Part shown: one piece after another, positions 17,394-26,973 of the stretch | Position numbering within the stretch: position 1 is the first letter of the stretch | Layout: each line of letters starts with the position of its first letter | Assembly (NCBI GenBank): GCA_020199775.1 | Contig: JAIVJZ010000010.1 | Location: forward strand, 1-64,000 | Direction of reading: 5' to 3' | DNA: 64,000 bases | DNA from: Acidobacteriota bacterium | Lineage (GTDB): Bacteria; Acidobacteriota; Blastocatellia; Pyrinomonadales; Pyrinomonadaceae | Position numbers and translations under genes: made by a program | Notes under the pieces: model-generated | Seen by the model: only the letters and a program-made list of their open reading frames with translations | Database searches by the model: none | Told to the model about the DNA's origin: nothing

Positions 17394-18932
17394 ATGAACG
17401 TCCTCACTAACTTAGATGACAGGGAAGAGGCAACTCGCCGCCTCGCGGAAATACTCGATGCGCGCGCCGAGTGGTTCTGCGCCGGGACGGGGGAGGCTGC
17501 GAGCGTGCCGCTCGGCAGAGGCCAGTGGGATTTGGAAACCATGCGCGGCGCGCTGTACTTCTCTTACCGGACGAAGCGCGGCGCGTTGCGCGTGTGGCGC
17601 GTGGCGGCTTGGGAATGGACGGGCGAACGGCTGCGCCTCGACGCGTCGCGCCGGATGGGCGCGGAGCGCGCAGTGTTGGAACTCGTGCCGCGCGCAGCGG
17701 TGCGCGACGGCGTCGAGTCGCTCAAGGCGGCACGCCGCGCGGCGTGCGAGAAGTTGGCCGCGCTCTTGTGCGAGACGACGGGAGGCGCGAGCGTCGAGCG
17801 CGCGAGTTTGAGCGCGGGCGCGCGGCGGTCTGAGCCGGGGCGTTACGCGCGCATCACGTTGCGCGTGGGGCGCGAGCGGGTCGCGGCGACCGGGGCGGTC
17901 GTCGCGCTCGGAGCGCATGAAGTGGACGCCTTTCTGGCGTCGGCTTTGCTGTGGTGGACGCGTGGCGGCGACAAGTCGAATCGTGCAAGCGCACGTTGGT
18001 TGTGGCTCATCGTCTCGACCGAAGTGAAGGAGGCGACCGCCGAGCGTCTGGCGCTGTTGCGCGAAGATGTGCGGCGCGAGATCAAGTTGTTCGAGACGGA
18101 CGAGGGCCGGCAAAACTTGTCTCACATCGCGCCGCCTTCACTCGAACAGACTTTCGCGGGCGCGTCGCGCGTTCGTCGGCCGCCGCGCGCCGAGTTGAGC
18201 GAGACGGCCGCTCGCATCGTCGCACTCGCGCCCGAGGCGATTGACGTAGTGCGTGCGCGCCACGGCGAGACGCTACGCTTTCACGGGTTGAGTTTTGCGC
18301 GCGTGCGAAACTGGATGCAACGCGAGCGGGCGTGGTTCGGGGCGGGGAGCGCGCCCCGTGTTCTGCTCGAAGACGACAACTGGCCGCGCCTCGCAAAACT
18401 CATCGACGAACTGCGCGAGCACCGCTGCGCCGCGGCAGTTGATCATCGCCACGCCCTCTACGCCGCCGCGCCCGAGGCGTGGCTCGAATCCCTGCTCCGG
18501 CGCGACATCACGCGACTCGACCCCGGCCTGCGCCTCGCGCCGCTCTACGCGCAGTTTCGCACTTCCCCGCGCGACGCGAGCACGGGCGCGCGTCCCGTCG
18601 ATCTGCTCGCGCTCCGGCGCGACGGGCGGCTCGTCGTCATCGAACTGAAGGTCTCGGAAGACGCCGCCCTCCCCCTGCAAGGCGCAGACTACTGGCGGCG
18701 CGTCGAGGCGCACCGACAGCGCGGCGACATCACCCGCTCGCGCCTCTTCGGAGACGCCGCCATCGCAGACGAACCGCCCCTCGTTTATCTCGTCGCGCCG
18801 TTTCTGCGCTTTCATCGACACTTCAACACGCTCGCGCGTCTGATCTCACCCGGCATCCCGCTCTACCGCTTTGACCTCAACGAAGACTGGCGCACCGGGG
18901 TGCGCGTCGTGCGTCGTTGTGATTTAACGTAA
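17394..18932 (+). CDS. Unknown protein with PD-(D/E)XK nuclease-like C-terminus
   Basis: A 512-aa protein. The C-terminal third contains ARPVDLLALRRDGRLVVIEL followed by K. This is the D...(E)xK pattern on two adjacent strands that marks the PD-(D/E)XK nuclease fold; a possible downstream helix is GADYWRRVEAHRQRGDI. The N-terminal 350 residues are Arg- and Ala-rich and unassigned. There is no methyltransferase or helicase neighbour, so it is not an obvious restriction system. ATG 17394 (MNVLTNLDDREEA) is chosen because the upstream part of the frame looks non-coding. It is divergent from the thiolase. Possible roles are DNA repair or an orphan nuclease; catalysis is inferred from motif only. 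Confidence 0.65.
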   Translation: MNVLTNLDDREEATRRLAEILDARAEWFCAGTGEAASVPLGRGQWDLETMRGALYFSYRTKRGALRVWRVAAWEWTGERLRLDASRRMGAERAVLELVPRAAVRDGVESLKAARRAACEKLAALLCETTGGASVERASLSAGARRSEPGRYARITLRVGRERVAATGAVVALGAHEVDAFLASALLWWTRGGDKSNRASARWLWLIVSTEVKEATAERLALLREDVRREIKLFETDEGRQNLSHIAPPSLEQTFAGASRVRRPPRAELSETAARIVALAPEAIDVVRARHGETLRFHGLSFARVRNWMQRERAWFGAGSAPRVLLEDDNWPRLAKLIDELREHRCAAAVDHRHALYAAAPEAWLESLLRRDITRLDPGLRLAPLYAQFRTSPRDASTGARPVDLLALRRDGRLVVIELKVSEDAALPLQGADYWRRVEAHRQRGDITRSRLFGDAAIADEPPLVYLVAPFLRFHRHFNTLARLISPGIPLYRFDLNEDWRTGVRVVRRCDLT

Positions 18933-18972
18933 TTAGTTGCCGGAACGGCAGCTAATTAATGGCACAAAGGGT

Positions 18973-19028
18973 GGCGGCGGAAAATGCTGTATCAAAAAAA
19001 TCTCGGGGGGATGGCCTTTTCCGCCGCC
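18973..19028 (+). promoter_or_regulatory. Hairpin in the 5' leader of the next gene
   Basis: GGCGGCGGAAAA (18973-18984) pairs perfectly with TTTTCCGCCGCC (19017-19028). The 32-base loop contains an A run and a G run. It ends about 35 bases before ATG 19063. It could be the terminator of the nuclease-like gene upstream or a leader structure. It matches no riboswitch that I know. Confidence 0.45.
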
Positions 19029-19062
19029 CGTTCACGCCTTATGTGGTGAAAGGAGAGAAATC

Positions 19063-20145
19063 ATGAATCAGAATTCGCCTTACGGGAATCAATCGCTCCC
19101 CACGCAGATGGTGCGGTACAGTGTCGTTGACCAACAGCAACAGGGGTTGGTCGTCTCCACCTTCGCGCACCCGAGCGGGTGGCGCGCGCTCAGCCGGGTC
19201 GTCTGGAATACGCAACACACCGAGATGCCCGCGCAGGTTTCCGCCGTCACCTTCAACCCGGACGGCGTGGAGGCTTTCGAGTTCCTGCCCAGACAGGCTT
19301 TCTTCTGGCTCGAAGGCAATTACGGAACCGTCCCCATCGGGCAGAACTCGCGGGGGCTGGTACGGATGCCGCCGAGACCTGCGGTGGACGCGTTAGCGAA
19401 TCTGGTGATTCCGCGTTTCCGGGGCGACCGGCAGAACTTCCGCGTCACGGGCGTGCAGCCGGTCGCGAACCTCTGGCAGGTCTTCAACGACCCGCCGCCG
19501 CCGCAGGGCGAGAGCCTCATGGCGCGCGTCGAGTACGAGGAGCGCGGGCGCGCCGTCGAGGAGGAGTTCTACGGCGTCTATTCGTGGAATCAGACGATGC
19601 AGTTGAACTGGGGCTTCGGGCGGCTCATCTGCTTCCGCGCCGAGCGCGGGCAACTCGACCGCATGCGCGAGACGTTCTGGCAGATCGCCCGGTCGCTGCA
19701 ACCTAACCCGCAGTGGACGCAGCTTTACGATCAAATCGTGCAGCAGTTATTGGCCGGGTTTAACGTTTATATCGAGAACATCCACAGAAAACTAGAGATG
19801 GAAAATGAGATCGGTCGTCAAAACATCGCCTACAACGACCACCTCATCGACCAGCGCAACGCGAACGTCAACTGGAGCATCGAGCAGCAACGGCAGCAAA
19901 ACGAACAGCGTTCGCAGCACCAGTACACCCGCCAGGAAGCCTTCGGCGACGCGCTCGTCCATCAAACCGCCTTCCACGACCCGAACAACTCCGCGGGCAA
20001 TTACCACTACGAGCAGGGAAACCCCGCCTACACCTACTACAACGACCGGGGCGAGTGGTATTCGACCGATGACCCGTCGGACGACCCGCGCGGCCGCCTC
20101 GACGGAAACTGGTATCCGGCGGAGCAGGTAAAGATCAATTACTGA
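19063..20145 (+). CDS. Protein of unknown function, Gln/Asn-rich C-terminus
   Basis: A 360-aa protein without signal peptide or membrane segment. The N-terminal 220 residues look globular (RYSVVDQQQQGLVVSTFAHP, SLMARVEYEERGRAVEEEFY) and contain conserved-looking Trp and Phe residues. The C-terminal 120 residues are rich in Gln, Asn, His and Tyr (QRQQNEQRSQHQYTR) and end in a Tyr- and Asp-rich tail (NDRGEWYSTDDPSDD), so they are probably disordered. AAGGAG lies six bases before ATG 19063, so the longer in-frame extension is not used. I do not recognise the family. A 22-bp hairpin follows the stop codon. Confidence 0.75.
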   Translation: MNQNSPYGNQSLPTQMVRYSVVDQQQQGLVVSTFAHPSGWRALSRVVWNTQHTEMPAQVSAVTFNPDGVEAFEFLPRQAFFWLEGNYGTVPIGQNSRGLVRMPPRPAVDALANLVIPRFRGDRQNFRVTGVQPVANLWQVFNDPPPPQGESLMARVEYEERGRAVEEEFYGVYSWNQTMQLNWGFGRLICFRAERGQLDRMRETFWQIARSLQPNPQWTQLYDQIVQQLLAGFNVYIENIHRKLEMENEIGRQNIAYNDHLIDQRNANVNWSIEQQRQQNEQRSQHQYTRQEAFGDALVHQTAFHDPNNSAGNYHYEQGNPAYTYYNDRGEWYSTDDPSDDPRGRLDGNWYPAEQVKINY

Positions 20146-20202
20146 CCAAGGCGAGTCGGTCGTGCGCACATGTTGACACTTCGGACGACTCTTCAGGTTC
20201 CC

Positions 20203-20249
20203 GCGACGCGCGCGGGCGCGCTTCGACGAAGCGCGCCCGCGCGCGTCGC
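20203..20249. terminator. Perfect 22-bp G+C-rich hairpin
   Basis: The segment 20203-20224 is the exact reverse complement of 20228-20249, with a three-base loop (GAC). It lies about 57 bases after the stop at 20145. There is no T run, so it would be a non-canonical terminator, a protein-binding palindrome, or a mark of the island boundary that begins about 25 bases later. Confidence 0.6.
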
Positions 20250-20274
20250 CGCGTACCTCCTGCCCGTCGTCGAT

Positions 20275-20568
20275 TGAATTCCGTACCCTCTGCCGGTAAT
20301 TGCGTGAAGCCGATGTTAGAGCCGCCTCAATTGTCCCGCACCTTCAAAAACCATCCCGGCCGCTTTTTAGCTTAACCTCAGGGCGCAACCGCTCGAAGTC
20401 TCACGTCGCCCGGACTTAAACGGTTTGTCCGGCGAAGCGGCAAAGTTTCTTGTGCCTCGTTAATAAAATGGTAGATTCCGCGCGAACGGCTTTTGCCGGT
20501 AAGGGTGCGTGAAAGGCACAGCATAGTGCGATTGGCAAATCCGTACGGCACAATATATCGCGATGCGA
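20275..20568 (+). repeat. Left copy of a diverged direct repeat flanking the three-gene island
   Basis: The segment shares ordered blocks with 25322-25700 in the same orientation: TGCCGGTAATT (20291-20301), TTAGAGCCGCC (20316-20326), AAAGTTTCTTGTG (20442-20454), AAAATGGTAGATT (20465-20477) and a late ACAATATAT. By eye about seven bases in ten match over the aligned parts. The copies are about 5.05 kb apart. On the minus strand both copies keep a similar short reading frame (IYHF and SRYIV or SRQYIV). Confidence 0.8.
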
Positions 20569-20849
20569 GCGATTTATGAGGCGCGGCGTTCCCGCGCCGC
20601 CCGAACGCGAAAACCCCCGCCGTCATTTTGCCGGATGCCAAAACTACTATCACCCGACGTGGTTTCAAACCATATGCCGTCCACGGCGCAAGGCGGCGGG
20701 CTGGCTGTGAGCTCATGTCAAAAAACGTTGACTTGCCTGCGAGCATAATGTAAAAGGGGCTTGTTCCAGCTTGCTTTACTCGCATTTCTTCACATGTGCA
20801 AATCTCCGGCTCTAATGGTCTAGCCTCACTGCAAGGGAGCATTGCAGAC

Positions 20850-21746
20850 ATGCCACCCGACCTCAAGAGAGTTAAAACATTCCTTTCTCGGGCTCTGAAA
20901 CCTCACGTTGCCCAAAAGGCCAACTTCGCACAGTGGCTCGACGCTCTGTTCATGGACGATCTCGGCAAGGTGCTCGGCGTCAACCTATACATCGACCTGC
21001 GAAACAGATCGTTGCCCGTGCCACTCCTGCTCGATGTGCTTAACCGTCTGACGGTCAACCCCGCTTACGTTAAGGCTGCGAGAGACGGTTTTTACTTTTG
21101 CATCGAAGCCGAGTGCCAGCACATCTGCCTTTGCAAGCACCCCGGCAAGGTAACTCCTCTGGCGAAGGGTGATCGGTATGCGAGGGTGCTCCCCCTCCAG
21201 TCCATGATCAATTTTTATTTAAGAGATGCCATCGCCGTAGCTCCTAACGCCGAAGGTGAGGCTGAGGTGCGAGAGGAGTTCTATGGCAAAGGTCGCAGAA
21301 GGAGATTAGGTCTCGTCAAGAAGACGTGGCGCGGTCAGATGAATAACGTGTGGGTCACGAGTTTCAATACTTTACTTGGGGTGCTCGCGGGTCTGCCGGA
21401 GAAGAAGAAGGCGAATGTCATACGCGACCGCTTTGGCTTCTTCGGAGCCGATACCGGCACACTCGTCTACGTCGCTTATCCGCCCGATTTCACAGAGGCA
21501 TTCGTTCCCACGACTCTCGACGCCCACTCCGGTTGTTACTTTTTCGTCCCGCCGCCCGGCCCGCCTCCGCCCGCCTGGGGTCTCACGTGCAGCCTGACAC
21601 CCAGACACACGGGTTTGGAGGAGCGCGTCCATCTGGCCTTCGACGGCTTAACAGATGAGTACGAAAGTGACATTATAGGCGACATTACTGAGCCGAGTTC
21701 TCCCGATCCTAATCACTTGCTCAGCGTGGCCTTGAGCAGGGCATAG
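20850..21746 (+). CDS. Island gene 1: unknown protein with Cys/His cluster
   Basis: A 298-aa protein if it starts at ATG 20850 (MPPDLKRVKTFL), which has AAGGGAG about ten bases upstream; a GTG 54 bases earlier is also in frame. No signal peptide or membrane segment is visible. The middle contains FCIEAECQHICLCKH, with four cysteines and two histidines in fifteen residues, a plausible metal site. A basic patch follows (GKGRRRRLGLVKK) and later a Pro-rich turn (VPPPGPPPPAWG). I do not recognise the family. The gene has clearly lower G+C and different codon use than its surroundings. It is the first of three co-directional genes inside direct repeats, probably one operon. Confidence 0.7.
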   Translation: MPPDLKRVKTFLSRALKPHVAQKANFAQWLDALFMDDLGKVLGVNLYIDLRNRSLPVPLLLDVLNRLTVNPAYVKAARDGFYFCIEAECQHICLCKHPGKVTPLAKGDRYARVLPLQSMINFYLRDAIAVAPNAEGEAEVREEFYGKGRRRRLGLVKKTWRGQMNNVWVTSFNTLLGVLAGLPEKKKANVIRDRFGFFGADTGTLVYVAYPPDFTEAFVPTTLDAHSGCYFFVPPPGPPPPAWGLTCSLTPRHTGLEERVHLAFDGLTDEYESDIIGDITEPSSPDPNHLLSVALSRA

Positions 21747-21778
21747 CATTATCCACAGGCTTGGCAGTTAAGGCAGCA

Positions 21779-22873
21779 ATGATCATGGAAGATCACCCTA
21801 CCGATCAGGCGCGACGACCTTTATCGCTCAAAGACATTATCGAAAAACTGCGCGCGTTCTCACGAGACGAACTGTTTCAGTGGTTGGCGCGAGCCCTCGA
21901 CGAATCATCGCCTGAGGCGATTCCCCTGCCGATGATGTGGGAGCGTCACGCCTTCTTAGCCAATCTTTACCGTTCCTGCGATCATCCGTTACAACTGCGG
22001 TTCAGCGATGCCTTCGCCTGCCTGCTGGAACAATTTGAGCAGCGACCCAGCCCCGCCCCTGAAGACCGGAAGTATCTCTTCTCGCTGCTCTCTCTGGCCT
22101 CCACCGTTCGCAGCGACCGGGCTAAGGTGAGACTGCGCCGCTGGCTCTATTTGGAACTATTCCACGATTGGAAACAGGAATTCTTCAACCTCCACGGCGA
22201 ACTAATTCTAGCCACGACCGCCTACGACCCCGACGAGGCTTGGGTAGAGTACATTGCGAAGGTACTGCCGACCAGACCTTTCTTTCGCGAGGTTGCGCGT
22301 CAGGCCTACAGGGCGTTGCTTCAGACGAGAGGGCTGGACTGCTTAACCTTGCTGCCGGACATGCTGAAAGTTCTTGACCCGCTGGTGGAAGAAGATAAAG
22401 ATCAATTCGGATACTTGTTGAGCGTCACGTTGAACAGGCACGGTCGGGAGAGATTTCTCCGTCAGGCGAACGCCGTCCTGAGCAGGTCGCACATGGGCGT
22501 ACCGGACGTTCTCGCCTCTGTGCTGGCCTTTGAAGATTTCCTCGCCGAGCCGCTGAGAGAAACCGGCGACCGCACCGAGGAATTCATTCGATACCTCGAT
22601 AGCGAAGTCTGGAATCCTGCGGTCAGGAGATGGCAAGAGATGGAGGCGCAGGAAAACCTTCAGGCTTTCGAGGAGATTCTTGAGAAGTGTGACTACACCA
22701 TCATCCCCCGGGGGTACATCAAAGACGCGTTGGGAGTCCTAACCTTTAAGGGAGGGATGCATGAGCTGATCGTGCCGCGCGAGTGCAATCACCTCGAACT
22801 ATTCTTCAAACATTACGAAGTGAACTACGAGGAAGCCAATAAGCCGCTTGCCGCACGCGCGGCGACGGCCTGA
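21779..22873 (+). CDS. Island gene 2: unknown helical protein
   Basis: About 364 aa, starting at ATG 21779 or ATG 21785; an upstream TTG is also in frame. It begins 32 bases after the first island gene. The protein looks almost wholly alpha-helical (LSLKDIIEKLRAFSRDELFQ, QEMEAQENLQAFEEILEKCD). It is rich in Leu, Glu and Arg, with few cysteines and no membrane segment or catalytic motif that I can name. A short strand-rich end (GVLTFKGGMHELIVPRECNH) closes the chain. A scaffold or helical-repeat adaptor role is possible but not shown. The base composition matches the other two island genes, which supports joint acquisition. Confidence 0.7.
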   Translation: MIMEDHPTDQARRPLSLKDIIEKLRAFSRDELFQWLARALDESSPEAIPLPMMWERHAFLANLYRSCDHPLQLRFSDAFACLLEQFEQRPSPAPEDRKYLFSLLSLASTVRSDRAKVRLRRWLYLELFHDWKQEFFNLHGELILATTAYDPDEAWVEYIAKVLPTRPFFREVARQAYRALLQTRGLDCLTLLPDMLKVLDPLVEEDKDQFGYLLSVTLNRHGRERFLRQANAVLSRSHMGVPDVLASVLAFEDFLAEPLRETGDRTEEFIRYLDSEVWNPAVRRWQEMEAQENLQAFEEILEKCDYTIIPRGYIKDALGVLTFKGGMHELIVPRECNHLELFFKHYEVNYEEANKPLAARAATA

Positions 22874-22924
22874 ACTTTCGTAAGTTTCGGCCAACCCTAA
22901 AACGAAGCTCAGAGGTTCATAATT

Positions 22925-25201
22925 ATGTCGGAACATAGGCAGCGGACACCGTTTCAAATATATGAATCGGTGCTCCACACGCTGAATACCAGCATTGAAA
23001 GGATCGATCTCATCCGGCGCGATCAGGAGTTGCTCCGCGACGGTTGGCGCATCCACTTTGCTATTGATCCGCACGACATCAACAATTTTTGCTACCCCTT
23101 CTCTTGGGAAACTCTACAGAGCTTCAGGACGGTCAAAATCGAAGAAATTTCGCGGGCGCAGAATGGCAGGTATGAGGTGATCTTCAACTTGCTGCCGAAG
23201 CCCTACTTGCTTGAGCCTTACGAGGAGGAATTGCAGTCCATACTCAGCTGGGCTTTATCCACGCAGTACGTCTCCAATGATGACGACCTAATAGATTTTT
23301 ATCTGGAAAATGTTGAGATCAATGTCGGCGACGGGTTCGATGAAACCAAAGAGACGCTCACCGAAGTTACGGAAAGAGACATCAGCAGCATCATCGCTAT
23401 CGTGACGGGCATCGGCGCGATAGGCTCTAAGAGGCTGAGTGAGATCGTGAACCAGAGATTAATCCGCAGCCTGCCCGACGCATCGGCAGCGCAGAGGCGA
23501 GTCAGGCCGCGACCGCGCGCCGACGTGGTGGCGAAAATCCGGGACGCCTTTCGCTGCTACTTTGAAGCCAACGAGAGGGTGCTTACTCCAGCGCTGGCCG
23601 AAATGAACTCGTCGCTGTTGGATCGTTCGCGGCGCAAGATTGAGCGCAATAACCAGCGTGATGCCCGCGCGCTGGACGAACTCCTCCAACTCAACGAAAG
23701 TTATAACAAACAGAAGCACCTCATTCTTTATTTCTCGTCCTCGCCGAAGTCGCTCGAACTCGACAAGGCATCGGGGTTGGAGCACTTCCTTCCGGTCGTA
23801 GACGGCAAGCCGTATCCGCTCGTGCGAACCGCCAGCGATCTCTTTATTTACATGATCTACAAAGGCGATACGGGAGACCTGCACGAGAGGTCGTCCGTCG
23901 CCGTCGAAAGGCTTTCGGGTCTGGTCGATCTGCTGAAAGAGGTTGAAAGCATCAGGGATCGATTCAAGGTGGTCAGCGAGCAATGTCAATATTGTATCCA
24001 CGACGAGAATGCTATGCCTTGCGAATTCGGCTCGATCTGTGAAGGGGTCAGGGAAACCGGCAAGCACATAGAGCAGCGGCAGTACTTGAACGTCAACCTC
24101 TCTTTACAGAAGAGACTAGCCAAAGCCTTGGAGAAGACGCAAGATCAGTCTCCCAGAAACAGGTACAGAAACATACTGCGGACGCTCTCCGAGATTCTCA
24201 GCGAGAAAGACCTCACGAGGCCGAAAGATCAAGAGATGGAGATGGTGTTACGAACTTCGCTGAACAAGGCGAACTTCGTTTCGTTCTTCGTAGCCACCAA
24301 GAGGAAGGAGACAGACAAAAACGTAAGCTGCTATCTGAACTTTTATCCGGTCTGCCTTAACGTCGATAATCCGCAGTTGAAAAACATCTTCGAGCGCGTC
24401 ATCGGACTGCTGCGCAACGACTGGTCGGACGAAAAGTTCGAGGAAATCGTCGGCGAGTATCTCAAAGTGGACGCGCAGTGGAACGAGGAACCCGAGAGCG
24501 AACTGGTGCGCTGCTTCTTGTACCTCATCATGGACAGACCCAAACGCGCGCGAAGGATCGCCAAGAATTTTGTGGCCGCCGGTTCACATGTCAACGAGAG
24601 GACGCGGCGCGAATTTTTCTACCTGTTGTGTTTCACTTACTGGCGGGAAAAGAATCTCGCGCAAGGGGTCAAAACGGCGAGCGACGCCATCGAGCAGTAT
24701 CGCTCCGACGGAAGGTTCTCGCATTGCCGCTCGATGATCAGGTTTTCCCTGCTCGAAGACGGCAAGGATCACACGGAAGTGTTTCGCAATGTTCTGGCCG
24801 ACACCTACGCTTCGATTGATAAGTTCTCAAACGAGAACAACCCGCTGATGGTCGCCGTCTGCTACAACAACGCCGCCTACTACCTCAGCGATCCAGACCT
24901 CAAAATAGTTGATGTCCAGAAGGCCGAACAGCACCTCTCGGAGTTAACGAAGCGCATCCCCGAAGATACGTGGGAGCCCATCTATCCAGAGTTTTTCCAT
25001 ACCAAGGGCTGCGTCTATTACTCGAAGTTTATCACGCTGCGCCAAGCGGAAAGCGAGGAGCTTTTACACGAGGCATACAAGGCAGCGAAGAAAGCCTACG
25101 CCCTGCACCCGCAAAAAGATCAGCACATCAGACTCGTCGACAAACTCATGAGCACCTATCACATGTTGAAACTCGCGACTCCGAAAGAGAATGGCGTGTA
25201 A
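22925..25201 (+). CDS. Island gene 3: large protein, possible PIN-like domain, Cys4 cluster and TPR-like C-terminus
   Basis: A 758-aa protein with AGAGG nine bases before ATG 22925. Near the N-terminus is RIHFAIDPHDINNFCYPF, with two aspartates after a strand (D48, D51). Around residues 250-305 is LDELLQLNESYNKQKHLILY, followed by FSSSP and VRTASDLFIYM. This layout resembles PIN-like ribonuclease domains, in which an early Asp, a helix with LN and a later strand plus Ser form the active site. The similarity is remote and is my inference. A C-x2-C-x8-C-x5-C cluster (CQYC ... PCEF ... ICEG) lies near residues 354-373. The last 200 residues are helical and TPR-like (AVCYNNAAYYLSDPDLKIVD). It is the largest and likeliest effector of the island. 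Confidence 0.72.
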   Translation: MSEHRQRTPFQIYESVLHTLNTSIERIDLIRRDQELLRDGWRIHFAIDPHDINNFCYPFSWETLQSFRTVKIEEISRAQNGRYEVIFNLLPKPYLLEPYEEELQSILSWALSTQYVSNDDDLIDFYLENVEINVGDGFDETKETLTEVTERDISSIIAIVTGIGAIGSKRLSEIVNQRLIRSLPDASAAQRRVRPRPRADVVAKIRDAFRCYFEANERVLTPALAEMNSSLLDRSRRKIERNNQRDARALDELLQLNESYNKQKHLILYFSSSPKSLELDKASGLEHFLPVVDGKPYPLVRTASDLFIYMIYKGDTGDLHERSSVAVERLSGLVDLLKEVESIRDRFKVVSEQCQYCIHDENAMPCEFGSICEGVRETGKHIEQRQYLNVNLSLQKRLAKALEKTQDQSPRNRYRNILRTLSEILSEKDLTRPKDQEMEMVLRTSLNKANFVSFFVATKRKETDKNVSCYLNFYPVCLNVDNPQLKNIFERVIGLLRNDWSDEKFEEIVGEYLKVDAQWNEEPESELVRCFLYLIMDRPKRARRIAKNFVAAGSHVNERTRREFFYLLCFTYWREKNLAQGVKTASDAIEQYRSDGRFSHCRSMIRFSLLEDGKDHTEVFRNVLADTYASIDKFSNENNPLMVAVCYNNAAYYLSDPDLKIVDVQKAEQHLSELTKRIPEDTWEPIYPEFFHTKGCVYYSKFITLRQAESEELLHEAYKAAKKAYALHPQKDQHIRLVDKLMSTYHMLKLATPKENGV

Positions 25202-25321
25202 GGTCTTGGTCGTCCGCTTTTGCTCGTCGCCGCTCGACGCTGCTTTCGATATTCGCGCTACAGGAGATAATTCAAATCGCCCGACAGACTTGCTCTGTAG
25301 ACTTAGTGCCGCTAATTGGTT

Positions 25322-25700
25322 TGATTCCGCATTCCCTGCCGGTAATTACGTTAAGGTGACTTTAGAGCCGCCCCGGTTTCTCCGAACCTTCCGAGCCACT
25401 CCCGCCGCCCTTTAGCTCAACCTCCGCGGCGTCTGGTCAAAGTCTCACATCGTAAAGAGCGAGGCCGGGCGAATAATTGTCAACCCGCGTTTGCCGGAGT
25501 ATTACCATCCGGCCACCTGACGCTATTCGTCGTGCGCCGCCGCTCCGCGGCGCGGGCGGCACGGCCAAGTGAGAGAAAGTTTCTTGTGAAGTGTTTAGTA
25601 AAATGGTAGATTGCGCCCGAATGAGCGGGTTCAGGATAAAACGCGGGAGGGCACATCATAGTGCGACTGGCCGCGTTAGCCTCTACAATATATTGACGTG
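25322..25700 (+). repeat. Right copy of the diverged direct repeat flanking the island
   Basis: The matching blocks are TGCCGGTAATT (25337-25347), TTAGAGCCGCC (25362-25372), AAAGTTTCTTGTG (25576-25588), AAAATGGTAGATT (25600-25612) and ACAATATAT near 25685. Compared with the left copy it carries about 88 extra bases, mostly a G+C-rich stretch with a partial hairpin (about 25530-25562). It begins about 120 bases after the stop of island gene 3 and ends about 100 bases before the DUF4388 gene. Confidence 0.8.
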
Positions 25701-25802
25701 ACATAAAACTTTGAGGCGACGCGTCCGGATCGCTCAGCGTCTGCGGCGGCGAACGTCTGCGCTATCATTGCGGCGATAAATTTTCAGTCAGGAAGCGGCG
25801 AA

Positions 25803-26903
<1,101 letters not shown>

Positions 26904-26973
26904 TCGTGAGCGTCGCGCGCGACTTCGGCCGCGCGGCGCGCATCGAGTTGCGGGGCGCGGGCGGAGATAGAAG

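Noticed and set aside
20728-20751. TTGACT with CATAAT/TAATGT as the promoter of the island
   Set aside because: The spacing of 10-12 bases is too short for a standard promoter.
20378-20866. 162-aa minus-strand frame over the left island repeat as a real gene
   Set aside because: It overlaps the start of island gene 1, has no ribosome-binding site, and the right copy of the repeat encodes only a short version; kept as a property of the repeat.
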